A DNA stretch of 64,000 nucleotides from Ancylobacter tetraedralis (GCF_014195655.1 NZ_JACICD010000004.1:186001-250000), one strand, 5' to 3'. Positions 17,803 through 27,318 are shown, numbered from the stretch's first letter. Numbers and translations: made by a program. The notes: generated by a model from the sequence alone, not told the origin.

Positions 17803-19275
17803 TCAGGCAAGGGTCACCCAGATCGTCTTGAGTTGCGTATACTGGTCAAATGCTTCGATGCCCTTGTCGTATCCGCCGAAGCCGGATGTCTTGTAGCCGC
17901 CGAACGGCGTCGTGATGTCGCCCTCGCCATAGCCATTGACCGCGACGGTGCCCGCCTGGATGCTGCGCGCCATCCGCATCGCGACATTGATGTCGTTGGA
18001 GAAGACCGTGGCGGCGAGGCCGTAGGCGGTATCATTGGCGAGGCGCACGGCCTCCTCCTCGCTCTCGAAGCCGAGCACGGCCACGACGGGGCCGAAGATC
18101 TCGTCCCGTGCCAGAGCACTGGCCGGGTCCACGTCATCGATGATCGTGGGCTCGACGAACCAGCCTCCGCTTTCCGGGAACAGGCGGTTGCCGCCGGCGA
18201 CAACCCGGCTGCCCTGCGCCTTCGCCTGCTCGATGGCGCCGACGACGCGCTCCAGCGCGGACGCCTCGATGAGCGGGCCGAGCTTGCTTGCAGGGTCGGT
18301 CGGCGGGCCGACCACCCAGCCGCGCGCGGCCTCGACCAGCTTCGCGACGAAAGCGTCCTTGATGGAGGACTGGACCAGGATGCGCGAGCCGCAGGTGCAG
18401 TTCTGCCCCATGTTCCAGAACGCCGCGCCGGCGAGATTCTCGGCGATGGCATCGAGAGCGCCGCCGACATCGGCCATGACGATCTGCGGGCTCTTGCCGC
18501 CGCATTCGAGCACGACCTTCTTCAGGTTGCTGTCGGCGGAATAGCGCAGGAACTGGCGGCCGATCTCGGTCGAGCCGGTGAAGGAGATCACGTCGACATC
18601 GGCATGCAGGCCGAGCGCCTTGCCGGCGACATGGCCAAGCCCCGGCACGACATTGAACACGCCCGCGGGAATGCCCGCCTCGAGCGCCAGCTCGGCGATC
18701 TTCAGGGTCGAGAGCGGCGCCAGCTCCGCCGGTTTCACCACGATGGAGTTGCCGGCGGCAAGCGCCGGGGAGATCTTCCAGGACAGCGTGCCGGCCGGGA
18801 AGTTCCACGGCAGCACCATGCCGACCACGCCGACCGGCTCGCGTGTCACCAGGCCGAGATTGCCGTCCCCGGTCGGTGAAATCTTGCCGAACACCTTGTC
18901 GATCGCCTCGGCATACCAGCGGATATTGTTGACGACGTCGGGAAGGTCGAGGTTCTCGCAATCCGAGATCGGCTTGCCGGCATCGATCGAGTCGAGCAGG
19001 GCGATCTCCTTGCCGTTCGCCTCGACGAGGTCGGCGAAGCGCAGCAGGATCTTCTTGCGCGCGCGCGGCTCCATGCGGCTCCAGACACCGCTCCGGAAAG
19101 CCGCGCGGGCGGCCTTCACCGCCGTGTCGACATCGGCCGGCGAGCAGGCGGCGACCCGCACGAGCAGCCGGCCGGTGGCGGGATCAAGATCGTCGAACAG
19201 GGCCCCGTTTTCCGCGGCGACGAAGGCGCCGTCGATGAAGGCCTGGGTGTGGGTTCCGGGAGGAAGAGACGACAT
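17803..19275 (-). CDS. Aldehyde dehydrogenase, likely 2-oxoglutarate semialdehyde dehydrogenase
   Basis: A 490-aa NAD(P)-dependent aldehyde dehydrogenase. Key sites in order: LPWNFPAGTLSWKISPALAA (cofactor), GSTEIGR, general base Glu in LECGGKSP, nucleophile Cys in GQNCTCGSR, EIFGPV, and the C-terminal TPFGGYKTSGFG. By sequence it is closest in style to PuuC-like aldehyde dehydrogenases. Between the imino-acid reductase and the transporter, the expected substrate is 2-oxoglutarate semialdehyde, giving 2-oxoglutarate. The start is the ATG at 19275. Assignment to that substrate is inferred from context. Confidence 0.88.
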   Translation of the reverse strand: MSSLPPGTHTQAFIDGAFVAAENGALFDDLDPATGRLLVRVAACSPADVDTAVKAARAAFRSGVWSRMEPRARKKILLRFADLVEANGKEIALLDSIDAGKPISDCENLDLPDVVNNIRWYAEAIDKVFGKISPTGDGNLGLVTREPVGVVGMVLPWNFPAGTLSWKISPALAAGNSIVVKPAELAPLSTLKIAELALEAGIPAGVFNVVPGLGHVAGKALGLHADVDVISFTGSTEIGRQFLRYSADSNLKKVVLECGGKSPQIVMADVGGALDAIAENLAGAAFWNMGQNCTCGSRILVQSSIKDAFVAKLVEAARGWVVGPPTDPASKLGPLIEASALERVVGAIEQAKAQGSRVVAGGNRLFPESGGWFVEPTIIDDVDPASALARDEIFGPVVAVLGFESEEEAVRLANDTAYGLAATVFSNDINVAMRMARSIQAGTVAVNGYGEGDITTPFGGYKTSGFGGYDKGIEAFDQYTQLKTIWVTLA

Positions 19276-19314
19276 GGACGTTCCGATCTCACTTCAATGG
19301 AAAAGGCGCGCGGT

Positions 19315-20117
<803 letters not shown>

Positions 20118-20121
<4 letters not shown>

Positions 20122-21026
20122 TTTCCGCTTTCGATGGCGACGTCGGGCGCGGCGGCGACCCGGCGGTCGCTGCGCCCGAAATGCCGCTCGACAAAATATT
20201 GCCCGATCGACAGCAAGGTCGTCAGCACGAGGTACCAGGCCGACGCCACGATCAGCAGGGGAATGGTCTGGAAATTCGCGGTGTAGATCAGCTGCGCCGA
20301 ATAGAGCAGTTCCTGAAGCGCGATGACGCTGACCAGCGACGTGGTCTTCAGCATGCCGATCAGCTGGTTGCCGGTCGGGGGGATGATGACGCGCATCGCC
20401 TGCGGCAGGATGATGCGCGCCATGACGCGGAAGCGCGACATGCCGAGGGCCTCCGCCGCCTCCCGCTGGCCGGTGGCCACCGCGTTCAGCCCCGAGCGCA
20501 CGATCTCGGACATGTAGGCCCCCTCGTTGAGGCCAAGGCCGAGCAGCGCCGCGACATAGACGGTGATGTAGCGGTTGGCGTCAAAAGAGCCGAGCGAGGG
20601 TCCGAAGGGAAACCCTATCGTGATCTGCGGATAGAGCGCGGAGAGGTTGTACCAGAAGATCAGCTGCACGAGCAGCGGCGTGCCGCGGAAGATCCAGAGA
20701 TAGCCGCCGGCGATGTTGCTCAGCACCGGATTATCGGAGATGCGCATCAGCGCGACGGCTGTGCCCAGCACGATGCCGATCCCCATGGCCGCGACGGTCA
20801 GCCAGATGGTCATCATCAGGCCGGCAATGATGGAATCATCAAACAGGTAATGCGCGACGATGTCCCATTTGAAGCGCGGATTGGTGATCATCGAAACGAG
20901 AAGGCCGGCAAGCACGACCCCGAGCGCAAGTGCGGTGATCCAGCGCCCGTAATAGCGCAGCGGCACCACTTCCATCTTCTCGACATCGCGGCCGACAGGC
21001 CATCCCGATCCTTGTGTCACGCGCAT
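20118..21026 (-). CDS. Amino-acid ABC transporter permease (HisM type)
   Basis: A 302-aa inner-membrane permease with about six membrane segments, the first at about residues 30-48. The EAA loop [20 protein letters not shown] is followed by [15 protein letters not shown], which contacts the ATPase. Only one permease gene is present, so it probably works as a homodimer. The ATG at 21026 sits directly against AGGGGG; the GTG at 21020, six bases after it, may be the real start. The gene is separated from the binding-protein gene by about 240 bases carrying a hairpin and a GntR-type site. Confidence 0.92.
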
Positions 21027-21074
21027 CCCCCTGACGGCACCGGTGCCAAGATCGCATCAGCCGAGCCGCTATCA

Positions 21075-21102
21075 TGTAGAATGTAATCGATAACCATCTA
21101 CA
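21075..21102. promoter_or_regulatory. Candidate operator D upstream of the permease gene
   Basis: TGTAATCGATAACC (21082-21095) matches site A (TGTAATATATAACA) at 11 of 14 positions and lies 56-69 bases before the permease ATG. It is enclosed by a perfect inverted repeat TGTAGA (21075-21080) / TCTACA (21097-21102). It suggests that the permease-ATPase part of the operon also has a regulated promoter. Confidence 0.4.
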
Positions 21103-21223
21103 GCTTGAAGGTCGACCGATGGGAAGTCAAGGCTTAAGTCTTGAGGATACGGGGGAATTTCCCGCCGACCGGTAGTGGCGGGGAACAACCCACCCCTGCC
21201 ATGGGCGGTTGCTCGCCCCGCCA

Positions 21224-21255
21224 GGGCGCCCCCGCGTCATCGCGCGGGGGCGCCC
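21224..21255 (-). terminator. Strong stem-loop between binding-protein and permease genes
   Basis: GGGCGCCCCCGCG and CGCGGGGGCGCCC form a perfect 13-bp stem with a 6-base loop, 10 bases after the stop of the minus-strand binding-protein gene. No T-run follows. Hairpins here commonly protect the binding-protein mRNA or attenuate read-through, giving more binding protein than permease. Confidence 0.65.
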
Positions 21256-21264
21256 TTGTGCGGA

Positions 21265-22152
21265 TCAGAAGCCGTATTTCGGCGGCGTCGAGCCTTCCTT
21301 GTAGATGACGGCGGTCTTCGCCGCCCCGTAGGCGGTGTCGTTCTTCTCAAGGATCTTGGCGTATTCGCCGCTCTGGATCAGGTGATCATAGGCCGCCTTG
21401 ATGGCCTCCAGCAGCTTCGCGGAGTTCTCCGTCCGGGCCACGGCGGTCGCCGTCGGGCCGCCGCCGATCTCGCCGGAGGCGGAGAGCGTGCCGTCCAGGT
21501 GGATCGCTTCCTGGGCGCCGCCGCGATTGATCAGCACGCCGTCGACGCGGCCGCTGTTCAGCGCGAGAATGGCATTGCTCACGGAGGGGAACGCGCTCAC
21601 CGTGGCGGCGTTGCCAGCGCATTTGGCAGCGGCGCCTTTCAGTGTCTCCAGTTCGGCGGAGCCCGCCATTGCCCCGACAATATGGCCGCAGACATCGGCC
21701 AGTGCCGTCGGCGCATAACCTTTGGATTTCACGACCAGGAAGGAACTGTAGTCCTGCCAGTTGGTGACGAAGTCGGCGACCTTCAGGCGCTCGGCGGTCA
21801 CGTAGAACTCGCCGTACGAGACGTCGAACTTGTTCGACTGCAGGCCGGTCAGCGCGGCGGCGAAGGGAATGAGGCTGAGTTCGGCCTTGAGCCCGAGCAC
21901 GCCGGCGACCGCCTGGGCCAGATCGGGATCCATGCCCTTGAGCTCGGCCCCCTCCTTGTACGCGAGCGGCTTGCCGACATCGGGAATGGCGATACGCAGC
22001 ACGCCGGCTTCCTGGATCGACTTCGGCAGCAGGGCGGCGACCGAATCCACCTTGGCGGCAGCCTCGCGGATATCCGCCGTCGCCATCACCATCACGCCCG
22101 CCGCAGCGGCCAGCATCACGCGAAAAGTCTTCCGGCAATTGGAGCTCATCAT
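21265..22152 (-). CDS. Periplasmic amino-acid-binding protein (SBP family 3)
   Basis: A 295-aa extracytoplasmic solute receptor. The N-terminus has Arg/Lys then a hydrophobic core (VMLAAAAGVMVMATA), a signal peptide cleaved near residue 33. The mature part reads VLRIAIPDVGKPLAYKEG, GMDPDLAQAVAG, FDVSYGEFYVTAERLKVADF and SGEYAKILEKN, the typical order of family 3 receptors. GAGGG precedes the ATG. It is the first gene of the minus-strand operon and probably sets substrate choice; hydroxyproline or a related betaine is expected from context. Confidence 0.9.
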   Translation of the reverse strand: MMSSNCRKTFRVMLAAAAGVMVMATADIREAAAKVDSVAALLPKSIQEAGVLRIAIPDVGKPLAYKEGAELKGMDPDLAQAVAGVLGLKAELSLIPFAAALTGLQSNKFDVSYGEFYVTAERLKVADFVTNWQDYSSFLVVKSKGYAPTALADVCGHIVGAMAGSAELETLKGAAAKCAGNAATVSAFPSVSNAILALNSGRVDGVLINRGGAQEAIHLDGTLSASGEIGGGPTATAVARTENSAKLLEAIKAAYDHLIQSGEYAKILEKNDTAYGAAKTAVIYKEGSTPPKYGF

Positions 22153-22206
22153 GACTTCCCTCTGTTCCTCGCTGTCGCCGGAAGGCCCGGCCCAGGAGGT
22201 CGTTTG

Positions 22207-22260
22207 TTGACAATGATATCTTACGGGTTATATATTATCGCTTGTCGGCTGCGCTGACAA
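22207..22260. promoter_or_regulatory. Overlapping divergent promoters sharing GntR-type site B
   Basis: Plus strand: TTGACA (22207-22212), 17 bases, ATATAT (22230-22235), towards the FAD gene. Minus strand: TTGTCA (complement of 22255-22260), 17 bases, TAATAT (complement of 22232-22237), towards the binding-protein gene. The two -10 boxes overlap. GGTTATATATTATC (22226-22239; reverse reading GATAATATATAACC) covers both and matches site A at 12183. A repressor bound here would shut off both directions at once. Confidence 0.65.
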
Positions 22261-22370
22261 GCATGTTGCCCGCCGAATTCGATATCGCCCGAGCGGGCGG
22301 CACCCTCGCTGATGCGGCCGGCGCGCAATCCGGTCCTCTGTTGCAAGCATCCAGTTGAACGAGAACGACG

Positions 22371-23786
22371 ATGGACAAGACGGACTACGACGTTGTGGTG
22401 ATCGGGGGTGGGCCTGCGGGAAGTGCGGCGGCCTGGGAGCTCAGGGATCGGCGCATTCTCGTGCTGGAGAAGACACATCGTCTGGGCGGACGTCTCTTTT
22501 CCATGTCGCGCGGCGACTACTGGCTCAATCTCGGCGGCCATCTGTTTCCGGCGCCGGGCTCGCACATGCGCAACATCCTGCATTCCATCGGCCTCGACAT
22601 CATCCGCATTCCCGGAAACAAGTTCGCGATCTATTGGGGCGGCAAGGTCTACGCGCCCAAGTCGGTATCCGCCCTGCCGCTCACCCTCGCCATGAGCTTC
22701 AGGGAGCGCGTGTCGCTGGCCGCCATCGGCCTGCGGATCCTCAAGGCGGTGAAGGGCTGGCAGCAGCAGATGCAGATCGTCTATGGCGAGAGCAACCAGG
22801 TGCGCCGCGCCCGGGTGGCCCGCTATATGTCGGACATCTCGTTCCGCGACTTCATCGGCCGCCCGCCGCGGCGGGTCGAGCAGCTGTTCCAGTCGGCCGC
22901 CCGCCGGGCCGCGGCGGAGATGGAGGACCAGAATGCCGGCGTCGGCGTCTCGCTGTTCGGCGCCGTGTGGGCCGGCAAGGGCGATTCCATGGCGGTCAAC
23001 CTCAATGGCGGCTCCGGCCGCTTCGGCGAGGTCATGATGGAGCTGCTGGGAGACCGGGTGCATTACCACGCGTCGGTGACGTCGGTGGCGAAGACCGGCG
23101 ACCATGTCACCGTCACCTATGACATGAACGGCGTGTCGCATAGCGTGACCGCCACGCAGGTGATCGTCGCCGTCCCCGCCTATCAGGCAGCCGAAATCAC
23201 CCGCGACATTCCCGAGGACGTGCGCGCCACGCTGCGCAAGGTGCAGTATGGGCCGTTTCCGACGATGGGGATCATCACCGACGAGACGGGGCCGATGCCC
23301 TATGACGACATTTACGCCATCACCACGCCGGACGCCTCGTTCGACATGTTCTTCAACCACGCCAATCCGCTGCGCACCGGCCCACGCAAGCCGGGAGGCA
23401 GCCTGATGGTCTATTCCGGCGGCACGCCGGCGCGGGAAATGCTCAAGCTCTCGGACGAGCAGATCCGCGACACCTATCTCGCCGATGTCTTCCGGATGTT
23501 TCCCCAGCTCAAGGGCCACATCAAGGAGACGATCGTGCAGCGCTGGGAGCCGGGCAACACCTATCGTCCCGCGGGCTTCAACTTCGATCCCATGCTGGCC
23601 TATTGCGAGCGCGACGACGTCGATATCCACTTCGCTGGCGACTATTTCGCCGAGATCGGCAACATGGAAATTGCCACCGGTTCGGCCCACGAAGCGGCCC
23701 GGCGCGCGCGGGTGCGCCTGATGAGCCGGGAACGGAAAGCCCAGACATCACGGGCGGCGGATGCTCCGACCGCAAGGTCCGCCTGA
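22371..23786 (+). CDS. FAD-dependent amine-oxidase-type oxidoreductase
   Basis: A 471-aa flavoprotein of the amine oxidase/protoporphyrinogen oxidase superfamily. It has an N-terminal dinucleotide fold VVVIGGGPAGSAAAWEL (about 8-24), then VLEKTHRLGGRL and NLGGHLFP, and a C-terminal FAD block HFAGDYFAEIGNMEIATGSA. It has no signal peptide. It is not of the D-amino-acid oxidase (DadA/HypO) family that usually oxidises cis-4-hydroxy-D-proline. Since no such enzyme is otherwise present, it may fill that step or oxidise another cyclic amine. It shares a divergent regulated promoter with the transporter and is followed after one base by the Gfo/Idh gene. Confidence 0.8.
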   Translation: MDKTDYDVVVIGGGPAGSAAAWELRDRRILVLEKTHRLGGRLFSMSRGDYWLNLGGHLFPAPGSHMRNILHSIGLDIIRIPGNKFAIYWGGKVYAPKSVSALPLTLAMSFRERVSLAAIGLRILKAVKGWQQQMQIVYGESNQVRRARVARYMSDISFRDFIGRPPRRVEQLFQSAARRAAAEMEDQNAGVGVSLFGAVWAGKGDSMAVNLNGGSGRFGEVMMELLGDRVHYHASVTSVAKTGDHVTVTYDMNGVSHSVTATQVIVAVPAYQAAEITRDIPEDVRATLRKVQYGPFPTMGIITDETGPMPYDDIYAITTPDASFDMFFNHANPLRTGPRKPGGSLMVYSGGTPAREMLKLSDEQIRDTYLADVFRMFPQLKGHIKETIVQRWEPGNTYRPAGFNFDPMLAYCERDDVDIHFAGDYFAEIGNMEIATGSAHEAARRARVRLMSRERKAQTSRAADAPTARSA

Positions 23787-23787
23787 G

Positions 23788-24834
23788 ATGACGACCATCC
23801 GGTTCGGCCTCATCGGCGCGGGCGTCGCCGCGGAAACCCATGCGCGCGAACTGGCGCGCGTCGCGGGGGCCTCGCTGCAGGCGGTGTTCGCGCGCGACGC
23901 GACGAAGGCGGCTGCCTTTGCCGCGACCTTCTCCATTCCCCGGCATTACGCGGACCTCTCGGCCTTTCTCGCCGATCCCGCGCTCGATGCCGTGATCATT
24001 GCCACGCCGAACGGCCTTCATCTCGACCACGCGATCGCCGTCGCGGCGGCGGGCAAGCACCTCATCGTCGAGAAGCCGCTGGAGATCACCGAGGCGAGGG
24101 CGAGCGCGATCCTCGACGCCTGCCAAAAGTCCGGCGTCGGGCTTTTCGTCGTCTACCAGCGCCGGCACTCCGCCGCCGCGGCGCAGGCGCTGGAAGACGT
24201 GCGCTCGGGGGCCCTTGGCCGGATCGTGCTCGTCAACATCGTCGACAACGAATTCCGCCGGCCCAGCTATTACCAGAACGATGCCTGGCGCGGCACATGG
24301 GCGATCGAGGGCGGTGGCTGCGTCATGACGCAGTCGACCCATCTGATCGACCTTGCACAATTCATCCTCGGGCCGATCCGCGAGGTCTTCGCCCGCACCG
24401 CGACGCGCCATCACGCCATCGAGACCGAGGATGTGGCCGCGGCGGTGTTCGAATTTGCCAATGGCAGTCTCGGCACCTTTTCATCCTCCACCGCCGCCTT
24501 TCCCGGCCAGCGTCACCTCCTGACCATTTCCGGCACAGAGGGCTCGCTCATCTTCAATGGCGAGCACGACCAGATCGTCTTCCGCCATGTCCGGGGCGGG
24601 GAGGCGAGTGCCATTCCGGCGGATTTCAGCTTCGGCGACCCGATCGACCCGCGCGACTACCCCACGACGCGCCATCGCGCGCAACTGGAGACCATCGTCG
24701 CGACGCTGGCGGCGGGATCGGTGCCGACTATCGACGCCGACGACTTGCTGGGGGCCGCGCGGGTCATCGATGCGATCTATCGGTCGGCGCGGGAAGGAAT
24801 GCCCGTGCGGATCGCGCCCGGGCCGGCGGACTGA
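23788..24834 (+). CDS. Gfo/Idh/MocA-family NAD(P)-dependent oxidoreductase
   Basis: A 348-aa protein with an N-terminal Rossmann fold (IRFGLIGAGVAAETHARELA) and VIIATPNGLHLDHAI. The conserved EKP (VEKPLEI) follows near residue 97, and the C-terminal domain carries GGGCVMTQSTHLIDL with the catalytic His. Family members oxidise or reduce sugars, inositols and related polyols. It starts one base after the FAD gene stop (TGAGATG), so the two are co-transcribed. Its role in imino-acid metabolism is unclear and it may act on a different moiety of the native substrate. Confidence 0.85.
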   Translation: MTTIRFGLIGAGVAAETHARELARVAGASLQAVFARDATKAAAFAATFSIPRHYADLSAFLADPALDAVIIATPNGLHLDHAIAVAAAGKHLIVEKPLEITEARASAILDACQKSGVGLFVVYQRRHSAAAAQALEDVRSGALGRIVLVNIVDNEFRRPSYYQNDAWRGTWAIEGGGCVMTQSTHLIDLAQFILGPIREVFARTATRHHAIETEDVAAAVFEFANGSLGTFSSSTAAFPGQRHLLTISGTEGSLIFNGEHDQIVFRHVRGGEASAIPADFSFGDPIDPRDYPTTRHRAQLETIVATLAAGSVPTIDADDLLGAARVIDAIYRSAREGMPVRIAPGPAD

Positions 24835-24954
24835 GACCTCGGGCCCAGCCCCGACACAATCCGCCGAAGTCCACCCGCCGAAGTCCGCCCGCCGAAGCCC
24901 GCGCGAGGGCGCGGCGCGGAAAGCGCGCGCACCGGCTGTAAAAGCAAAGTAGCA

Positions 24955-24968
24955 TATTGTATATTACC
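24955..24968. promoter_or_regulatory. GntR-type site C upstream of the regulator's own gene
   Basis: TATTGTATATTACC (reverse reading GGTAATATACAATA) shares the TAATATA-AA core with sites A and B. It ends 27 bases before the GntR ATG at 24996, a position suited to autoregulation. It stands out as AT-rich in a very GC-rich surrounding. Confidence 0.5.
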
Positions 24969-24995
24969 GGTAGTGAGTTCGCGTGCGGGGCGTGC

Positions 24996-25643
24996 ATGGA
25001 TAACCATCTGCATCAGACCAATCTGCGGGACCAGGCCCTGGCGGTGCTGAAATTGCGCCTCGTCTCGGGGGACCTGGCGCCGGGGCAGATCTATTCGGCC
25101 TCGTCGCTGGCCGCCGAGCTGGGCGTTTCCAACAGCCCGGTGCGCGAGGCGATGCTGACCCTGGTCAACCAGGGCCTCATGGAAGCGGTGCGCAATCGCG
25201 GCTTTCGTGTCATTCCGCTCAGCGACAAGGATAGGCGCAACGTCTACGACCTGCGCATTCTACTGGAAATACCGTCGATGGCTCGTCTCGCCTCGATGAA
25301 GGAAAAGGTCATCCCGCGCAAGAACGAGTTTTCCAAGATCGCGGCCGAGATTGTCGAGGGCGCCAAGAGCGGCGATATTGTTCGCTATCTGGATGCCGAT
25401 CGCAGCTTTCATCTCGGATTGCTGGGCATTCTTGATAACGAACAACTCACGACAATCGTGGAGAATTTACGTGATCAGACACGGCAATATGGTTTGCAGG
25501 CACTTGCTCGCGACTGCGGGTTAATTAACTCCGCCGAGGAACATCAGCCGATCCTTGATGCCATAATAAGTGGAGATCAGCCCCGCGTCATCAAGCTCAT
25601 GACGGATCATCTCAGCCATCTCGTTGGCGATTGGGCTGGATAG
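24996..25643 (+). CDS. GntR-family regulator (FCD/FadR type), probable island regulator
   Basis: A 215-aa regulator. The winged helix (residues about 10-75) contains SASSLAAELGVSNSPVREAM and GLMEAVRNRGFRVIPL. The C-terminal FCD ligand-binding bundle has VYDLRILLEIPSMARL, DADRSFHLGLLG and EEHQPILDAII, with Asp/His residues placed to hold a metal as in other FCD proteins. I use the ATG at 24996; a TTG further upstream overlaps the operator. It closes the catabolic island, and shared sites at four promoters suggest it senses hydroxyproline or an imino-acid intermediate. Its 3' half is less GC-rich than neighbours. Confidence 0.88.
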   Translation: MDNHLHQTNLRDQALAVLKLRLVSGDLAPGQIYSASSLAAELGVSNSPVREAMLTLVNQGLMEAVRNRGFRVIPLSDKDRRNVYDLRILLEIPSMARLASMKEKVIPRKNEFSKIAAEIVEGAKSGDIVRYLDADRSFHLGLLGILDNEQLTTIVENLRDQTRQYGLQALARDCGLINSAEEHQPILDAIISGDQPRVIKLMTDHLSHLVGDWAG

Positions 25644-25682
25644 TCTAGTATCCTCGACAAAATAATCGACGGAGACCGGATG

Positions 25683-25890
25683 AAAGCGCCATCGATCCAC
25701 GCTCCCGGCTCGGCAAGCGCGTCTCCATGCCCACCCTGCGGCACGGCGTCGCCACCCATCTGCTGGAGCGCAAGACCGATATCCGCGTCGTCCAGGTGCT
25801 GCACGGGCATCGCAAGCTCGACACCACGGCCGTAGGCGATGTCGGCGATCGCTCGGGACCGGATGGGCAACCTGTTGAGGCTCCACAGCT
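25683..25890 (+). pseudogene. C-terminal fragment of a tyrosine recombinase
   Basis: An open stretch reads SRLGKRVSMPTLRHGVATHL then LERKTDIRVVQVLHGHRKLDTTA, which is the LRHxxATH box, the helix before it and the GH box of XerD-like or IS91-associated integrases. The Tyr expected a few residues after LDTTA is absent and the frame then runs into unrelated sequence. No N-terminal part is present. It is a remnant, not a gene, and marks the right side of the catabolic island. Confidence 0.75.
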
Positions 25891-26497
25891 AGTAGAGGGT
25901 CTCGCGGTAGCGCGTCAGCATTTCCGCCTGCGTTTCGGCGGTGGCGAGATCGAGTTGGTCCCGCAGCATTTCGCCCATGCTCGGCAGGCGGGAACGCGGG
26001 ACATGGCTGGCCGGGTCCCAGGCGCGCGAGCGCATGAAGGCCTTGGCGCAGTGCAGATAGGCTTCCTGAACCGTGACCCTCAGCACCGTGACCGGCCGCT
26101 TTCCCTCCACCGCGAAGGGGGCGAGCAGGTCCGCATCGTCGCGAATCTCCGCTGTACCGTTCACGCGCAGCGTCTCATCCACGCCCGGCACGAGGAAAAG
26201 CAGGCCGATGGCCTGGTTGGCGAGGAGGTTGGTGAGCGTATCCAGCCGGTTGTTGCCCGGACGGTCGGGGATAAGGAGCGTGCTGTCATCGGCGATCGCG
26301 ACGAAGCCCGCCGCATCGCCGCGCGGGGTGACATCGGCCCGCCCGTCCGGGCCGAAACTGCCCACCATCACCAGCGGCGAGAGCGCGATCAGCGCGCGGC
26401 AATGCGCGTCGAGCCGCCCCAGCACCTTGCGGCGGCTGCGCTCGCGGGGCTCGCCATAGAGGGCGCGGAGCTGGTCGAGCGTGGTGATGTGGCTCAT
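25889..26497 (-). CDS. PPOX-type flavoprotein (pyridoxamine-phosphate oxidase-like)
   Basis: A 202-aa split-barrel protein. Landmarks are MVGSFGPDGRADVTPRGDAA, LLIPDRPGNNRLDTLTNLLA and IGLLFLVPGVDETLRVNG. It belongs to the FMN- or F420-binding PPOX family of small oxidoreductases whose substrates are mostly unknown. GAGGAA precedes the ATG. It follows phnF by nine bases on the same strand and is probably co-transcribed with it, a linkage that hints at a detoxifying or accessory role with phosphonate use. Confidence 0.82.
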   Translation of the reverse strand: MSHITTLDQLRALYGEPRERSRRKVLGRLDAHCRALIALSPLVMVGSFGPDGRADVTPRGDAAGFVAIADDSTLLIPDRPGNNRLDTLTNLLANQAIGLLFLVPGVDETLRVNGTAEIRDDADLLAPFAVEGKRPVTVLRVTVQEAYLHCAKAFMRSRAWDPASHVPRSRLPSMGEMLRDQLDLATAETQAEMLTRYRETLY

Positions 26498-26506
26498 GGC
26501 GATTCC

Positions 26507-27283
26507 TCAGTTCTTGACCACAAGCTGCACGCGGTCGGCGGCGAAACGCGCGCGAGAATACTGGATCGGCTGGCGCCGTGCATCGCCGTTGATGGCGTCG
26601 ATCACCATCACGGTGCGCCCCGCCGGCAGGCTCAGCAGCTGGCGCTCCTCTTCATCCGCCACGCGGGCGGTGATGCGTGTCTCCAGCCGCCGGTAATCGC
26701 CGAGGCCGAGAGCTTCCAGCGCCCGGGTGACCGATCCGGTGGAGGCGACCAGCAGGTCGAGGTCGCGGCAGCGTGTTGCCTCGTACCAGTGCGAGCCGAC
26801 AGTGATGGGCACGCCATCGGCATCGCGCACCATGTCGATGCGCAGCACCTCCTGGCCGAGGGGCAGGCGCAGCGCCTCGGCCACCGCGGCGCTGGCCGGC
26901 TCGATGAGCGAGCGCACCAGCCGTCCGCCGGGTGCGCGGCCCTCGCCGGAAACGATTTCGGAGAAGCGCGTGCGCGCGGCGATGGGATACCGGATGGGCA
27001 GCTGCTTGACGAAAGTGCCGCGCCCTGGCGTCGCCTCGACGATCCCCTGCTCGGTGAGCGTCGAGAGGGCGCGTCGCAGTGTGTGGCGGTTCACGCCGAA
27101 GCGCTCGGCCAGTTCCATCTCGGTGGGCAGGCGCATGCCGGGCGACAGCCGCCCCTCGGCGATGTCCAGCTCGATGCGCTCGACGATCTGCTTCCACAGC
27201 GCCACCCCGGTTCCCCGAGCGGGTGCCGCGTATTCCGTCTCGTCCGCGCTCGTCGTCATCGGCGTGTCGTCGCTGCCGTTCAT
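26507..27283 (-). CDS. phnF: Phosphonate operon regulator PhnF (GntR/HutC type)
   Basis: A 258-aa GntR regulator of the HutC subfamily. Its winged helix is at about 20-85 (VALWKQIVERIELDIAEGRL, MELAERFGVNRHTLRRALST, GIVEATPGRGTFV) and its C-terminal UTRA effector domain at about 105-250 (ARTRFSEIVSGEGRA, SRARFAADRVQLVV). I chose the ATG at 27283 (MNGSDD), with GGCGGAAA upstream. It is divergent from phnG, and a perfect dyad between them is the expected binding site. Likely a repressor of the C-P lyase operon. Confidence 0.92.
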   Translation of the reverse strand: MNGSDDTPMTTSADETEYAAPARGTGVALWKQIVERIELDIAEGRLSPGMRLPTEMELAERFGVNRHTLRRALSTLTEQGIVEATPGRGTFVKQLPIRYPIAARTRFSEIVSGEGRAPGGRLVRSLIEPASAAVAEALRLPLGQEVLRIDMVRDADGVPITVGSHWYEATRCRDLDLLVASTGSVTRALEALGLGDYRRLETRITARVADEEERQLLSLPAGRTVMVIDAINGDARRQPIQYSRARFAADRVQLVVKN

Positions 27284-27318
27284 GTTTTCCGCCGTCGGAG
27301 TGAAAACTGCCCTTGCCT

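Noticed and set aside
22371..23786. FAD gene as protoporphyrinogen oxidase of heme synthesis
   Set aside because: The fold is shared, but the gene is in the catabolic island under its regulated promoter and far from hemF; no heme-specific feature is visible.
21089..25012. Shared GATAACCATCT block at 21089 and 24999 as a further regulatory repeat
   Set aside because: The second copy lies inside the first codons of the GntR gene, where it encodes DNHL; the match is short and probably chance.
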